A stretch of 64,000 nt of DNA from Zygnema cylindricum (lineage: Eukaryota > Streptophyta > Zygnematophyceae > Zygnematales > Zygnemataceae): positions 62,001-126,000 of the forward strand of contig JBBHKE010002609.1 in assembly GCA_037447655.1 (NCBI GenBank), written 5' to 3'. The notes below the pieces were generated by a model. It worked only from the letters and a program-made list of their open reading frames with translations, had not been told where the DNA came from and made no database searches. The stretch's first letter is position 1. Every line of letters starts with the position of its first letter. This document shows, piece after piece, positions 43,124-53,563 of this stretch. A program made the position numbers and the translations under genes.

Positions 43124-43929
43124 AGAAGCAGTATCCTACCGAGGATGATGCATTTCTCATACAACAGGAAGGAAGGGAAACGGAGGAAGAGAGTGAAAGG
43201 GAGGAAGAAATTCCTGACTACTTATTTCCACTACCCATAGACTCCTAGAACCCTGACCTCACCTTCAGCATTGAGAAACCATTCTATTGGAATCCTGCAG
43301 AGTGGCCAGCAGAGTAGCATACGGGGAAACCTAGGGAACCACGCAACATTCCTGCTAGCGTACCTTCCCACCCCGCGTGGAATTTTATGCGTGCGAAACA
43401 CCTAGGAAATAATCATAAGGGTTACATCCAACTGAACCCTCATGCCTTGCCGTTTGTGGAGGTGGTCGAGGACCACTACCGATATCATGTGGACGTCCCA
43501 AGGTTACTTCGAAAATATCATCCATGGGATGTCTGACTCCATGGTATCATCTCACTGGCTGAAGTCACGCCCGAGGTGCGAGCACTCAAACTGGCCCGGA
43601 AGAAAGCGTTGCAGCAGGCCTGAGTTGCTAGGAAGCACGTTTCCTTCAAATTAACGAAAGTAGCGCGATGGGAACCCGATGTGGAGGAAGAAAAAGAAAA
43701 ACCGGCGGCAGCGACCTAAGCTTCTCCAAGATTAGCATTAGAGGTACCTGTAAGGAAATTGCCCGAGCCACAACCAGAAGCATCGGGGATGGCTCCCGAT
43801 GAAGGAGAAGAACAACCGAGGCGGCGAATCACACGACGACGGCTAATAGTAGTTGATAACCGCACTACCCTCCTAGAAACGAAATGCAAAGACCTAAAAA
43901 GCCAGTTCAACGAATTGCAAGATAACCAC
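43124..43929 (+). pseudogene. RE8 chromovirus additional ORF, first part
   Basis: This matches the C-terminal half of the RE6 additional ORF on the plus strand: EEIPDYLFPL, NPDLTFSIEKPFYWNPAEWPAE, GKPREPRNIPASVPSHPAWNFMR, HLGNNHKGYIQLNPHALPF, EVVEDHYRYHVDVPRLLRKYHPWDV. It then extends through a charged region into PRRRITRRRLIVVDNR and a heptad-like coiled-coil stretch (ETKCKDLKSQFNELQDN). About five in-frame stops break it. It is interrupted at 43929 by RE9 and resumes at 50404. The left side is cut by the RE7 LTR. Confidence 0.8.
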
Positions 43930-44979
43930 TGTAACTCTGAAACCTCCATAGGACCTCAGAGTAAGCAGCTCACACGAAGCCTCTAGGATAACCCTGACCC
44001 CTTTGTCTTTCAGCACGAATAGCCGCCACCCTGGCAAACAAAAACTCTGACCATCTTCACCCCTATGAAGGGAAGACTCCTTTGAGTCTATAGCAAAAAG
44101 AATCTCTGAATTTGCTCCCCTGAGCAGTAAGTTATAAAGGGTCAAATTTGACCTTTTGTACAGAAGCTCTCTGGGAGAGAGGGTCTTATCTACTAATTTT
44201 TCTAAGTCTTATCTCTCTCACAAACTCTATCTACTGATGTACTGTGCCAATCAAATTGCATTTCTGTACACAAAAGTACAACTGTCGGTGTACTTTCTGT
44301 ACGGACATTGTACGACATGGCCTAAAAGTCAACACATGTCATATCCGGATTCCGTGCCGTAATCCTCGGAGATACCGCGATCCAACGTAATTTCGCCACA
44401 TGTCATCCGATGTGGCGATGACCATAAACCGCCGAGAATCTCTTGCGCGATCTCGGCTTTCTTCCCGGCCGTCTGATTGAATGCAGATTTCAATCGGAGC
44501 CGTCACGGTTTCGTTTAAAGAACAAATGCGCGGTACTCGTTTTGTTTACATACCGTAATCCGCACTTTTACATTACTGGATCTATGTATCACGTAAACAG
44601 TTTCAGTTAAATGAATTATCCTACGTGGAAATGTTTAAATAAATATCAAACCCTATAGTACGTAAAACCAGTTCTACACTTAACGGATAAGGCTAACAGC
44701 TATCGGCTGCTTTCACTCCGACAGGTACCAAGATCAAATCCTGGGTGCAACTTATGTTTTTTTAGTTAATCAACTCCTAATGGTAAATAAACTAATATAT
44801 TTTCCAGTAAACCTCTGGATAGCCTAGGTAGCCATGGCTCTAGCTTCCTCTCAAATTTCTCAGTGACTGCCACAAGTGTGAGAGTTGGAGAGAGAAGTTA
44901 GAGATAGACTGTCTCGGCTTCTTTCTATATTTCTATTTAGACCTAGAAAATAATTATAATCAGACCATCAATTTTTACA
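43930..44979 (-). repeat. RE9 3' LTR
   Basis: TGTAACTCTGAAACC...ATTTTTACA on the plus strand, 1050 bp. The tRNA-like module is at about 44690-44762. Confidence 0.92.
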
Positions 44980-44992
44980 CTCCCCTAATTTT
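44980..44992 (-). other. RE9 polypurine tract
   Basis: CTCCCCTAATTT on the plus strand (AAATTAGGGGAG on the coding strand) abuts the 3' LTR. Confidence 0.85.
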
Positions 44993-44999
44993 CTAGTCA

Positions 45000-45640
45000 C
45001 TTTTTAATTTGAGACCACACTTCTCTCTGCAGAAAATTAGCTTAGGGGAAGGCATACGTTTGGTCATCATATTTGCCACCATATCGCTATCTGGTCAGTA
45101 CTCTAAACTGATTATTTTGTTTTCTACTTTCTCTCTAACAAAGCTGAGTCTAATATCCATGTGTTTGGCTTTAAAATGATGTTTAGGATTGGCACAAATA
45201 GCGATCACTGCCTGATTATCACAAAAAAAATTATGCACACCACTCTTAAGGTGACCAAGCTCACCAAGCAAAGACTTGACCCACATCAATTCTTTTACAG
45301 CAGAGCAAGAGGCCATATACTCAGCCTCAATGGTGGATTGAGCAATAACCTTTTGCTGTTTGCTACTCCAACATCAAGCTTCATCACCCACATATATTAC
45401 ATATCCAGAAATACATCTCCTCATCTGAGCATCACCATAACTGACATCATTCAAAGTAGTGATGTCAATATTCTCCCCACCCAAATGCAACCATAGTTCC
45501 CTAGTTCCTATCAAATATCTAAGGCCTCTCGTAGCTGCCTCCTAATCCTTCTTTGTGGGAGCATTTAGACTTCTACTCAGCACTCCTACAACTGCAGCTA
45601 AATCTAGCCGGGTACAATTCATAAAATAGATTAGGCTTCC
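45000..45640 (-). pseudogene. pol: RE9 RNase H
   Basis: RNase H on the minus strand. 45095-45316 is open (MASCSAVKELMWVKSLLGELGH, FFCDNQAVIAICANPKHHF, KHMDIRLSFVREKVENK). Upstream parts (IDLAAVVGVLSRS, YGDAQMRRCISGYV, AQSTIEAEYMAS) and the C terminus (MVANMMTKRMPSPKLIFCREK) are recognisable but interrupted by stops such as LEY-stop at 45095. Acidic residues of EAEY and CDNQ are retained. Confidence 0.87.
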
Positions 45641-46800
45641 CTATACTTGCCTATAAGTCATAGTCTGCATGAACTTCTGTTCTTTTGGACTTAATTCCTC
45701 GTCTAAGACTATGACTCCTTCTTCCTCACTCCCCTCATTTCCCTTGTTTAACTCCATTGGAGTTGTACAACTATTAGCTTTATCCATCTGAAATTTTTCC
45801 AGCATGTTCGCTATTGCTTCTTTTTGTGTCAATCTTATAATCTTCCTTTCTCGGTCTCTTTCTACTTGAATTCCCAAAATATATTTTGCTTCCCCCATAT
45901 CGTTCATTTCAAATCTCCCCTTAAGATTAGTTTTCAGTTTATCAATTTTTTCCATTAATTTACTTAAAACAAGCAAATCATCAACATAAATTGCAATATA
46001 TATAATACCTTCCTCATCTTCAAAAACATAGATTGAGTGATCTGAGCTGATCCGCATATATCCTAGACCGGTAAGAAACTCATCAAGTTTTTTATTCCAC
46101 TGTCGAGGCGCCTGTTTCAAACCGTAAAGGGATTTATTTAGCCGCATACCTTACTCTCCTCTCCTTCCTCCTCAAATCCTTTGGGTTCTCGCATGAAGAT
46201 CTCCTCTTCCAATTCTACATGCAAAAAAGTTGTCTTGATGTCCATCTGGTGCACCTCCATGTCTTTCGCTGCTGCTAGAGTGAGAAGTATGCGGACGGAG
46301 GGAAATCTGACCACCGGGGCAAAGGTTTCCTCGTTGTCGATTCCTTCTTTTTGTGTGAATCCTTTTTCCACTTATCAAGCTTTGTAACGCTCAATGGTGT
46401 TATCCGGGTTCTGTTTTAATTTGAAAACCCACTTACAACCGATTGGTTTTCGGTTAGGTGGACAGTCCACCAGCTCCCAAGTATCGGCTGCCATAATTGA
46501 GGCCATCTCCTCATTGATGGCTGTCTTCCACCAGTTCCTATCTAGACAAGTCATCGCCTCTCCATAAGTTTGAGGTTCATCTTGATGAGATAGTTTTGTT
46601 ACCTTGTTATTAACCTGTTTTTCTTGTAATCTTTTGCTACTTCTCCTTCCCCCCTCAAAATTTGAGGCCGAAATAGATGGTTCTCGTGGGTTTTTTCGAA
46701 CAATCTCGGCTTCTCCCCTATCCCTTGATTTTGAAGCAATTTCCATCACGTCTTCCGCTTCGGGTAAAGTTGTCACTGGAGTTTCCACAGCCGAGTCCTT
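45641..46800 (-). pseudogene. pol: RE9 reverse transcriptase
   Basis: RT in pieces that are nearly continuous. 46375-46788 (integrase tail, EAMTCLDRNWWKTAINEEMAS, CKWVFKLKQNPDNTIERYKA) ends in two adjacent stops. 46138-46371 is in the same frame (EKGFTQKEGIDNEETFAPVVRFPSVR, VHQMDIKTTFLHVELEEE). After a frameshift near 46140, 45641-46147 has NKSLYGLKQAPRQWNKKLDEFL, IAIYVDDLLVLSKLM with intact YVDD, and AKYILGIQVERDRERK. Only a few lesions separate it from a working gene, fewer than in RE7. Confidence 0.9.
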
Positions 46801-46848
46801 TTCGGTCTGATTTGTACCTGCAAGAATGTCATCTTCTCTAAAACCTGG

Positions 46849-48423
46849 TTAGTTAGAAAGCTCAAAGTCATCGGAATTTTCTGACTCAAATCTGATTTTT
46901 ACTGACTTTCTATACTTGAAGGGATCCACGGACTTTCCTTCATCCATAACTACTAAATGTTTTACTAAGATTATATCTTCCCTTTTAAGTTCGTAAACTC
47001 TATATCCTTTAACATCCTCATCATATCCTAATAAGTATCCCGATTTTCCTTTAGGATCTAGCTTCCTATTAGATCGATCTGTATCTAGACTAAATACTTG
47101 ACTACTGAAGACCTTTAAGTGAGATATGTCTGGTTTTCGGCCGGTCCATTTCTCATAAGGTGTTTGATCTTTTATAGCTGAGGTAAGAACTCTATTTTTG
47201 AGGTAATTAGCGCAGTTCATTGCTTCTGCCCAAAACCTTTTTCCTATCTTCTTATCTGACAACATACTTCTAGCACTAACCCTCAATGTCCTATTTAATC
47301 GTTCAGCTACCCCATTCTGTTCCGGGTTTTTTGGAACTGTCTTTTGATGTTGAACTCCATTTTCGCTCAGAAAATCTTCAAACTGGTTAGAAGTATACTC
47401 TCCACCATTGTCACTCCTTACTCTCTTGATTGGAGTTTCATGGAGTTTTTTGCTCCATGCTTTATATTGTCTAAAACAATCGTGAGCTTCTGACTTGTTT
47501 TTCAAAAAATACACCCTAGAATACCGAGATCAATCATCAGTGATAGTCATCATAAATCTCTTCCCCCTCGGTATGGGCACTTTGGCCGGTCCACAAATAT
47601 CTGTGTGTACTAGATCTATAATTATTTCTCCCCTATAGGTGGTTGTTTTGGGAAAGGTCAATCTGTGTGCTTTACCTTGAGCACATCCACCACAATCACT
47701 TAGATTCTCAATCTCACTGAACTGAATTCCTTCCACCACTCCCATCTTTTTCATCTTTCTTAGCTTATCTAGATTCACATGCCCAAGCCTCTTATGCCAC
47801 ATCATTATATCATGAATACCAACATAATAAAGTTTCTTCTTTTCATTGCTTAAAATCAGCCTAAACATCCCTTGGCTACCGTTTTCAGCGGTGAAATAAA
47901 CTTCCTCCTCAAAACTAGCAGTAAAGACTCCTTTCCTAGTGCTAGTATCAAAACCCTTATCATCTAATACAGACGTAGAGATGAGGTTTTTGTTTAGCTC
48001 CGGAATAAACAATACATCAGAGAATGCAACTATAGATGTCATTCCTTCTACCAATACTTTCAGATCTACCGATCCTACAAGAGTAGTAGTGACTATCCTC
48101 CCATCCTTGTACTCTTTCTCTACTGTGGGATTCTTTCTTATCTTAGTGAACTGGTGTTTATCCTTACACATGTGCATGGAGGCACCTAAATCTACAATCC
48201 AGCTTGCTTCACCTTTCAATCCACCGAAAGCACTTTTCTGCTTTCGTGGAATTTCTACCTCGTTTGTCGCTTCCAACTCCTCATCTAATCGGAGCTCATC
48301 GTCCTCGTCTTCGGATTCCACCTCATGAACTTGTGTCACAAGGGCCTTTTTCTTTCCTCTCGGGGTTCCACCGGTCTGCCCTTCCTTTAACCGAAGCTCG
48401 TTTAGCTTAGTGCACTCCGACAT
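46849..48423 (-). pseudogene. pol: RE9 protease and integrase, one nonsense change
   Basis: One reading stretch: acidic linker, protease at WIVDLGASMHMC (Ser of DSG replaced by Leu), HHCC zinc region (WHKRLGHVNLDKL...CGGCAQGK), first Asp in LVHTDICGP, a TGA in the conserved DDWSRYSRV (Trp codon) near 47529, second Asp in RSDNGGEYTS, and Glu in EQNGVAERLNRTL. The tail (GYLLGYDEDVKGYRVYEL) runs to 46849. The full D-D-E triad is present. This is the best-preserved integrase in the window. Confidence 0.92.
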
Positions 48424-49350
48424 ATAGTGCCCTGGTTTCTTACAGAAATGACATAAACCCTTGGGAGTCCTTGGTCCGAACTCGTCGGTCTGATTTTTCT
48501 ACTCCCCCCCTCCGTAATTTCCGATCTGTCTCCGGGAATCCTTGTTCCTCCAGTTGGTCCCAGCTGCCAAGGCTTGCCCACTCTTTCCTCCCCTTCGGAT
48601 CTCAATAGTATTCTCCCGAACGAGAATCATTCCTACCACTAAGTTCTATATCCACCTTGAGTCCGGCAAGTCCTGCACACGGTTGACTATGTTCTTGTAC
48701 TCATCGGGTAGCTTCATCAGTAGACAGTTAACCTTTTCTTTTTCAATAAAATCTTTTCCAGCACTCTCTAGCTCCATGAAAAGTGTAGCAAGCTCATTGC
48801 AAAAATCCAACATCTTCCCCCTTTTGTATACATACTCCTTAACTTTCTGATCAGCCACTTGTTGTTGCTGAATCGTACCATTTCTGTACATCTCTATCAG
48901 AGTCATCCAAAGATCGGATGCCCTTTCTACCTGCAAATGAGGACATGCAAGTCCTTGAGTAATATGGCGGAGGATAAAGTGCTTTGCCACCATATTGTTG
49001 AAGTCCCAGGTATCAGTATCATTCTCCTCGTTCCTCGGAATAGGTGACATGAATGCCGAACTAGTTGCTATTAGTGTGGTCATCTCCTTTTCCTTTCTTT
49101 TGTCCACCACCTCTCCTTCCTTTGTCTCCTCCGATGATGATGGATCTGCATCTCTAGTGAATCTGCCTCCTGTAAACCCTGGAGGTATCCCAAGGCTGGA
49201 AGGGCGCCTCACCGGTCCACTCACTATTCCCCAAAACCGTTTCTCACATAGAGCTTCTATCATCATACTTTCCCAGTATATGAAGCCAGCTCTATTGAAT
49301 ATGGTTACCCTACATGGTGGGCCCATAACCTCTAACTCTGAAACCTCCAT
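48424..49350 (-). pseudogene. gag: RE9 gag
   Basis: The gag frame 48646-49350 is open for 234 codons from MEVSELEVMGPPCRVTIFN. The first eight residues lie in the LTR and MGPP lies in the primer site. Motifs are FIYWESMMIEALCEKRFWGIVSG, TDTWDFNNMVAKHFILRH, QRGKMLDFCNELATLFMELE and LLMKLPDEYKNIVNR. After a frameshift a CCHC knuckle CHFCKKPGHYMSEC is encoded near 48420-48461. It is collinear with RE7 and RE10 gag. Confidence 0.9.
49316..49330 (-). promoter_or_regulatory. RE9 primer binding site, half tRNA-iMet type
   Basis: The coding strand reads GGTTATGGGCCCACC, a perfect 15-base match to the complement of the plant initiator tRNA-Met anticodon arm (recalled sequence GGUGGGCCCAUAACC). It abuts the LTR end. 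Confidence 0.75.
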
Positions 49351-50398
49351 AGGACCTTAGAGTAAGTAGCTCACACGAAGCGTGTAGGATAACCCTTACC
49401 CCTTTGTATTTCAGCACGAATAACCGCCACCCTGGCAAATAAAAACTCTGACCACCTTCACTCCTATGAAAGGAAGACTCCCCTAAGTCTATAGCAAAAA
49501 GAATCTCTGAATTTGCTCCCTTGAGCAGTAAGTTATGGAGGGTCAAAGTTGACCTTTTGTACAGAAGCTCTCTGGGAGAGAAGGTCCTATCTACTAATTT
49601 TTCTAAGTCCTATCTCTCTCACAGACTCTATCTACTGATGTACGGAGCCAGTCATATTGCACTTTCGTACACAAAAGTACATCTGTCGGTGTACTTTCTG
49701 TACGGACATTGTACGACATGGCCTAAAAGTTAACACATGTCATATCCGGATTCGGTGTCGTAATCCTCGGAGATACCGCGATCCAACATAATTTCGCCAT
49801 GTGTCATCCGATGTGGCGATGACCATAAACCGCCGAGAATCTCTTGCGCGATCTCGGCTTTCTTCCTGATCGTCCGATTATATGCAGATTTCAATCGAAG
49901 CCGTCATAAATACATGCGTGGTATTTGTTTCGTTTAATAAACAAATACGCGGTACTCATTTTGTATACATAACGTAATCCGTACTTTTACATTACTGGGT
50001 CTATGTATCCCGTAAACAGTTTCAATTAAATGAATTATCCTACGTGGAAATGTTTAAATAAATATCAAACCCTATAGTACGTAACACCAGTTCTACACTT
50101 AACGGATAAGGCTAACGGCTATCGGCTGCTTTCACTCCGGCAGGTACCAGGATCAAATCCTGGGTGCAACATATGTCGTTTTAGTAAATCAACTCCTAAT
50201 GGTAAATAAACTTATATATTTTTGCGTAAACCTCTGGATAGCCTAGGTAGCCATGGCTCTAGCTTCCTCTCAAATTTCTCAATGACTGCGACAAGTGTGA
50301 GAGTTGGAGAGAGAAGTTAGAGATAGACTGCCTCGGCTTCTTTCTATATTTCTATTTAGACCTAGAAAATACTAAAAAATAAACCATCAATTTCTACA
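49331..50398 (-). repeat. RE9 5' LTR
   Basis: 1068 bp; the inner terminal dinucleotide is mutated (TC on the plus strand instead of TG). The antisense tRNA-like module at 50090-50170 is the best preserved of the set. Confidence 0.9.
50090..50170 (+). other. tRNA-like module antisense in the RE9 LTR
   Basis: On the strand opposite to RE9 transcription: GTTCTAC (acceptor), AC, a D-arm/A-box-like TTAACGGATAAGG, then a T-arm CCAGG-ATCAAAT-CCTGG with a perfect 5-bp stem and 7-nt loop, then GTGCAAC. The acceptor halves pair at six of seven positions, counting one wobble. The middle part is not a clear anticodon arm. Confidence 0.55.
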
Positions 50399-50403
50399 TC
50401 CAC

Positions 50404-50506
50404 CAACAACTCCTTCAAAGGTTCAATTCGCTCCATCAAGATTTCCAAGACTACCGCAGCGAGGTGTACGAAATACTTCGACAAATGCAGTTTACCTAGT
50501 GAGTTA
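50404..50506 (+). pseudogene. RE8 additional ORF, last part
   Basis: Continuation of the RE8 ORF after RE9: QQLLQRFNSLHQDFQ, then RSEVYEILRQMQFT and TAG near 50499-50501. Hydrophobic residues recur with heptad-like spacing, extending the coiled-coil-like end. The frame matches the part before 43929. Confidence 0.8.
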
Positions 50507-50522
50507 CATTTTGGGAGGTTGA

Positions 50523-50987
50523 ATTCTTGGTGAGAGCAGCATCTTAGGGTTACACAAGAACTGAGTCACTGGAGGAAGAACTGAGTATGTGGAGGTAGAG
50601 TAGAGTAGCTCCTATGGTTGAGATGTTAGAGCTGCGCAACTGCGATGTCAGACTAGCGTAGCATAGCAGCATAGCAACCTAATATAACAACATTGCAGCG
50701 TAGTATAGCAGCATTGCAACGTAGTAGGATTTGGAGTGAATGTTATTGTTTTGGAACGTGGATGTGATTGATTGAGATTGTCCACGTATATATAATTGTA
50801 CAATTGTATTACTAGGTTGACTAGTGGCTAATTAGTTTAAATAGTTAAGAAGACTTAGTCAAAGGGGACTCTTTTGCAAGTAGATTTCAAACAGCAAGCA
50901 ATCAATCTTGCAATCTATTCTCTAAATTAATATAAACTCTCAAGCTCTTCATTGTACAAGCTGTGTATGGTGTGTAACCTTGTTGTT
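50523..50987 (+). repeat. RE8 3' LTR, first part
   Basis: Begins after the polypurine stretch TTTTGGGAGG (about 50511-50520). It contains inverted GCTATGCTGC-type repeats at 50640-50715 and TACTAGGTTGACTAG, TTTAAATAGTTAAG, shared with the RE6 LTR. It is interrupted by RE10. Confidence 0.75.
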
Positions 50988-52227
50988 TGTTGGAATTCAA
51001 GTATTTTCTAGGTCTAGAGATTGCAAAATAAAAAGCAAATAGTAGATATTGACATCCTGCCTCTAACTCCTCACTCAAGTTCCCACACTTGTTGCAGTCA
51101 CTGAAGGCTGAAGGAGGAGTTAGCCATGGCTGCCTATGTTGTCTAGAGAGAGACAAGGCTGAAGGAGGAGTTAGCCATGGCTTCTTGTGCTGTCTAGAGA
51201 GAGACAGGCAGTTGTTCCATTAGATTTTCTAAAAGGTAGTTTCACGAAGCCAGGATTTGATCCTGGTACCTACCTGTGTGAAAACCGCAGTAACCGGTAA
51301 CCTTATCCTAATAGTATAGATTATGGGATAGAATATATTGTGTATGATAGTTATATAAATAGTTACTATTTGACTAATTCATTTAACGGGAACTATATAC
51401 ATAATACATAGAAACAGTTGTGTAAAGTACGACGTACGGTACGACTACAAAATAAATACCGCGCATTTTGTTTGACGTCGGAAAGAATACCGCGCAAGTA
51501 TTTATGACGGCCACGATTGAAATCCAGTTTCGATCGGACGGCCGCGAAGGATGCCGAGATCGCGGAGTAGGATTTTGGTGGTTTGCGATCAACGCCACAT
51601 CGAGTTACACGTGGCAAAGCTACATTGGATTGCGGCAACTCCGGGGATTACGGAAACGAATCCAGATATGACATGTGTTAATATTTTGGCCATGTCGTAC
51701 TATGGCCATACAGAAAGTACACCGGCACCTATACTTTTCTGTACGACACAATTATTTAATTCGTGGCGTACTTCAGTAGATATAGTTTTAGAGGGAGATA
51801 GGACTTAGAAAAATTTGACAGATAGGACCCTCTCTCGGAGAGAGCACCTTGTATAAATGGCTAACTTTGGGCAGCCATAACTATCAATTTAATTGACCAT
51901 TTTAAGTGATTCTTTTTGCTGCAGACTCAAAGGAGTCCAGGCTACACAGGGGTGTAGTCGGTAAGAGGTTTCGTTTGCCAGGGTGGCTGCATTTCTAAAG
52001 GAAATTCAAAATGGGTGAAGGTGTCCAAATCTCATATTCTAACTTTGCATTCTGTGGTGGAACTGAGCACACAGAAAGTGTTATTTCACAAGGGTGAATC
52101 TTTATTGGGGTTTTGACTGCCAAGGGGTCAGTCATAACGGTTTATATCAAGTTTGGAGTCGGAACTATCTAGATTAGCTTCTTTGGATCTGCCTACTATG
52201 AGGGCCAATAGAGGTCTCACAATTTCA
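50988..52227 (+). repeat. RE10 5' LTR
   Basis: TGTTGGAATTC...CACAATTTCA. Longer than the 3' copy by 52 bp, explained by a 51-bp tandem duplication at 51105-51206. The antisense tRNA-like module lies at 51243-51317, with T-arm CCAGG-ATTTGAT-CCTGG at 51250-51266. Confidence 0.93.
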
Positions 52228-52242
52228 GGTTATGGGCCCACC
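52228..52242 (+). promoter_or_regulatory. RE10 primer binding site, half tRNA-iMet type
   Basis: GGTTATGGGCCCACC begins immediately after the LTR, whose end is fixed by the 3' LTR and target duplication. Perfect 15-base match to the anticodon-arm complement of initiator tRNA-Met; the gag ATG is at 52232. Confidence 0.78.
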
Positions 52243-53563
52243 ATCTAGGGTGCCTATGTTTGATGGAACAGGCTTCACTTATTTGGCGTTTACAATGGAG
52301 GGATTGCTTTTCGAGAAGCACTTATGGGGAATTGTTGCGGGACAAGTGAGATGTCCGCCACCTGGCTTTGGAGGAGCTTACTATGGAGAATCATCTGAGG
52401 CTGCCCAGAATATCATCCGGAGTTCAGATGCAACGGAAGGTGAAGGGAAAAACCTTTCCATGGTTGGGGAAATATGGGAGAAGGAAAAAGGGACACCTAT
52501 GGTGAGGGGAGCTAGGCTCTCAGCTATGGTACCACATGTAAGGATTAAAACTGAAGAAAATGACAAAAAAATATGGGAATACAAAAACACTATAGCAAAA
52601 CATCTCATACAAAGATATGTGTCTAAGTCGATAGCTATCACTCTTTTAAGTCTAACCAAGTCTTCAAAGATATGGGAAGCACTAAGTCAGATTTATAAGA
52701 GTGAGACTATTCAAAGGCAGCAATTACTAAAACAGGAAATAAAGGCCTATGTATATAAAGGCGGTAGCATGATAGAGTTTTGCAATGATATTGCTGCGTT
52801 ATATGTTGAGGTAGCAAGTGCGGGATATGTAGAATTTGAGGAGAGTAAAATTAATACACTACTTATGAAACTTCCAGATGAGTACGAAAACATCCTTTGT
52901 CGTATGGAGGCATTTGATGGTTTCTCATGGACTTGGAGCTTTACCATGGGGATTTTTCTTGTGAGGGAAAGCACTTTGGAGCTTTGTAGGGGAAGTGACA
53001 GGGTGAATGCATTTATATCTGGTGGTGATTGGCTGAAGCGTGACGAGAGGAACGGCGGTGATTGGCGGAAGCGTGATGACAGGAACGGTGGTGACGTGCG
53101 GAAGCGTGATGAGAGGAAGAAAGACAAAGGTAAACCTTATCGGAATTTTGGTGGAAAAAGAGGGAGAGGAAAAGATACTGGAGCTTTGAAAAAAGGGGTT
53201 TGCTTCTTTTGTAGGGAACCGGGTCATTATATGGAGGAATACCCTTGTTTGGAAAAACTTAAAAGTTGGAATGTGGATGAGGAGGATGAAGAGGAAGAGG
53301 AGAAAGATGATGAAGAAAAATTGGAGCTTCTTCACATCGGTAGAATGGGGAAGAGAGAAAAGTACACAGAAATTGCACAAAGGCAACAGTGTGCTTTTGG
53401 AGGTATAAGGGAAGTAAAGAGAGAGGAGGTACTTGAGGATGTCGAAGAGTGTAGAGTGTATGACTTAGAGATGAAAAAGTCAGATTTAGGATCCATAAGT
53501 GAAAACGGGAAAGATAAAATTAATGAGGATAATTTTATAGATAATAGGGAAACAGAAATCTAG
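52232..53563 (+). CDS. gag: RE10 Gag, intact 443-codon frame
   Basis: Structural Gag protein of a copia element, expected to form cytoplasmic particles and bind the element RNA. The start ATG is inside the primer site (MGPPSRVPMFDGTGFTYLAF). The middle contains KIWEYKNTIAKHLIQRY, SKIWEALSQIYKSETIQRQQLL and LLMKLPDEYENILCRM, matching RE7 and RE9 gag. Residues 264-296 hold three 11-residue repeats (GGDWLKRDERN, GGDWRKRDDRN, GGDVRKRDERK) before a basic stretch. The zinc knuckle CFFCREPGHYMEEYPC has Tyr in place of the last Cys, with a Cys two residues later. An acidic region follows. The frame has no lesion up to TAG 53561-53563. It is the longest intact gag here. Confidence 0.9.
   Translation: MGPPSRVPMFDGTGFTYLAFTMEGLLFEKHLWGIVAGQVRCPPPGFGGAYYGESSEAAQNIIRSSDATEGEGKNLSMVGEIWEKEKGTPMVRGARLSAMVPHVRIKTEENDKKIWEYKNTIAKHLIQRYVSKSIAITLLSLTKSSKIWEALSQIYKSETIQRQQLLKQEIKAYVYKGGSMIEFCNDIAALYVEVASAGYVEFEESKINTLLMKLPDEYENILCRMEAFDGFSWTWSFTMGIFLVRESTLELCRGSDRVNAFISGGDWLKRDERNGGDWRKRDDRNGGDVRKRDERKKDKGKPYRNFGGKRGRGKDTGALKKGVCFFCREPGHYMEEYPCLEKLKSWNVDEEDEEEEEKDDEEKLELLHIGRMGKREKYTEIAQRQQCAFGGIREVKREEVLEDVEECRVYDLEMKKSDLGSISENGKDKINEDNFIDNRETEI

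Larger units (their letters stand above)
43930..50398 (-). mobile_element. RE9: near-complete Ty1/copia element inserted in RE8
   Basis: 6469 bp, minus strand, LTRs of 1050 and 1068 bp, with all copia domains in order. Target duplication is ACCAC (43925-43929) against TCCAC (50399-50403), one mismatch. Reading the RE8 ORF across the removed element is seamless. Same family as RE7. Confidence 0.92.

Noticed and set aside
53561-53563. TAG as a plant-virus-type readthrough site
   Set aside because: The context TAG TCA GAA lacks the CARYYA signal known for strong readthrough in plants; readthrough is not excluded but not supported.
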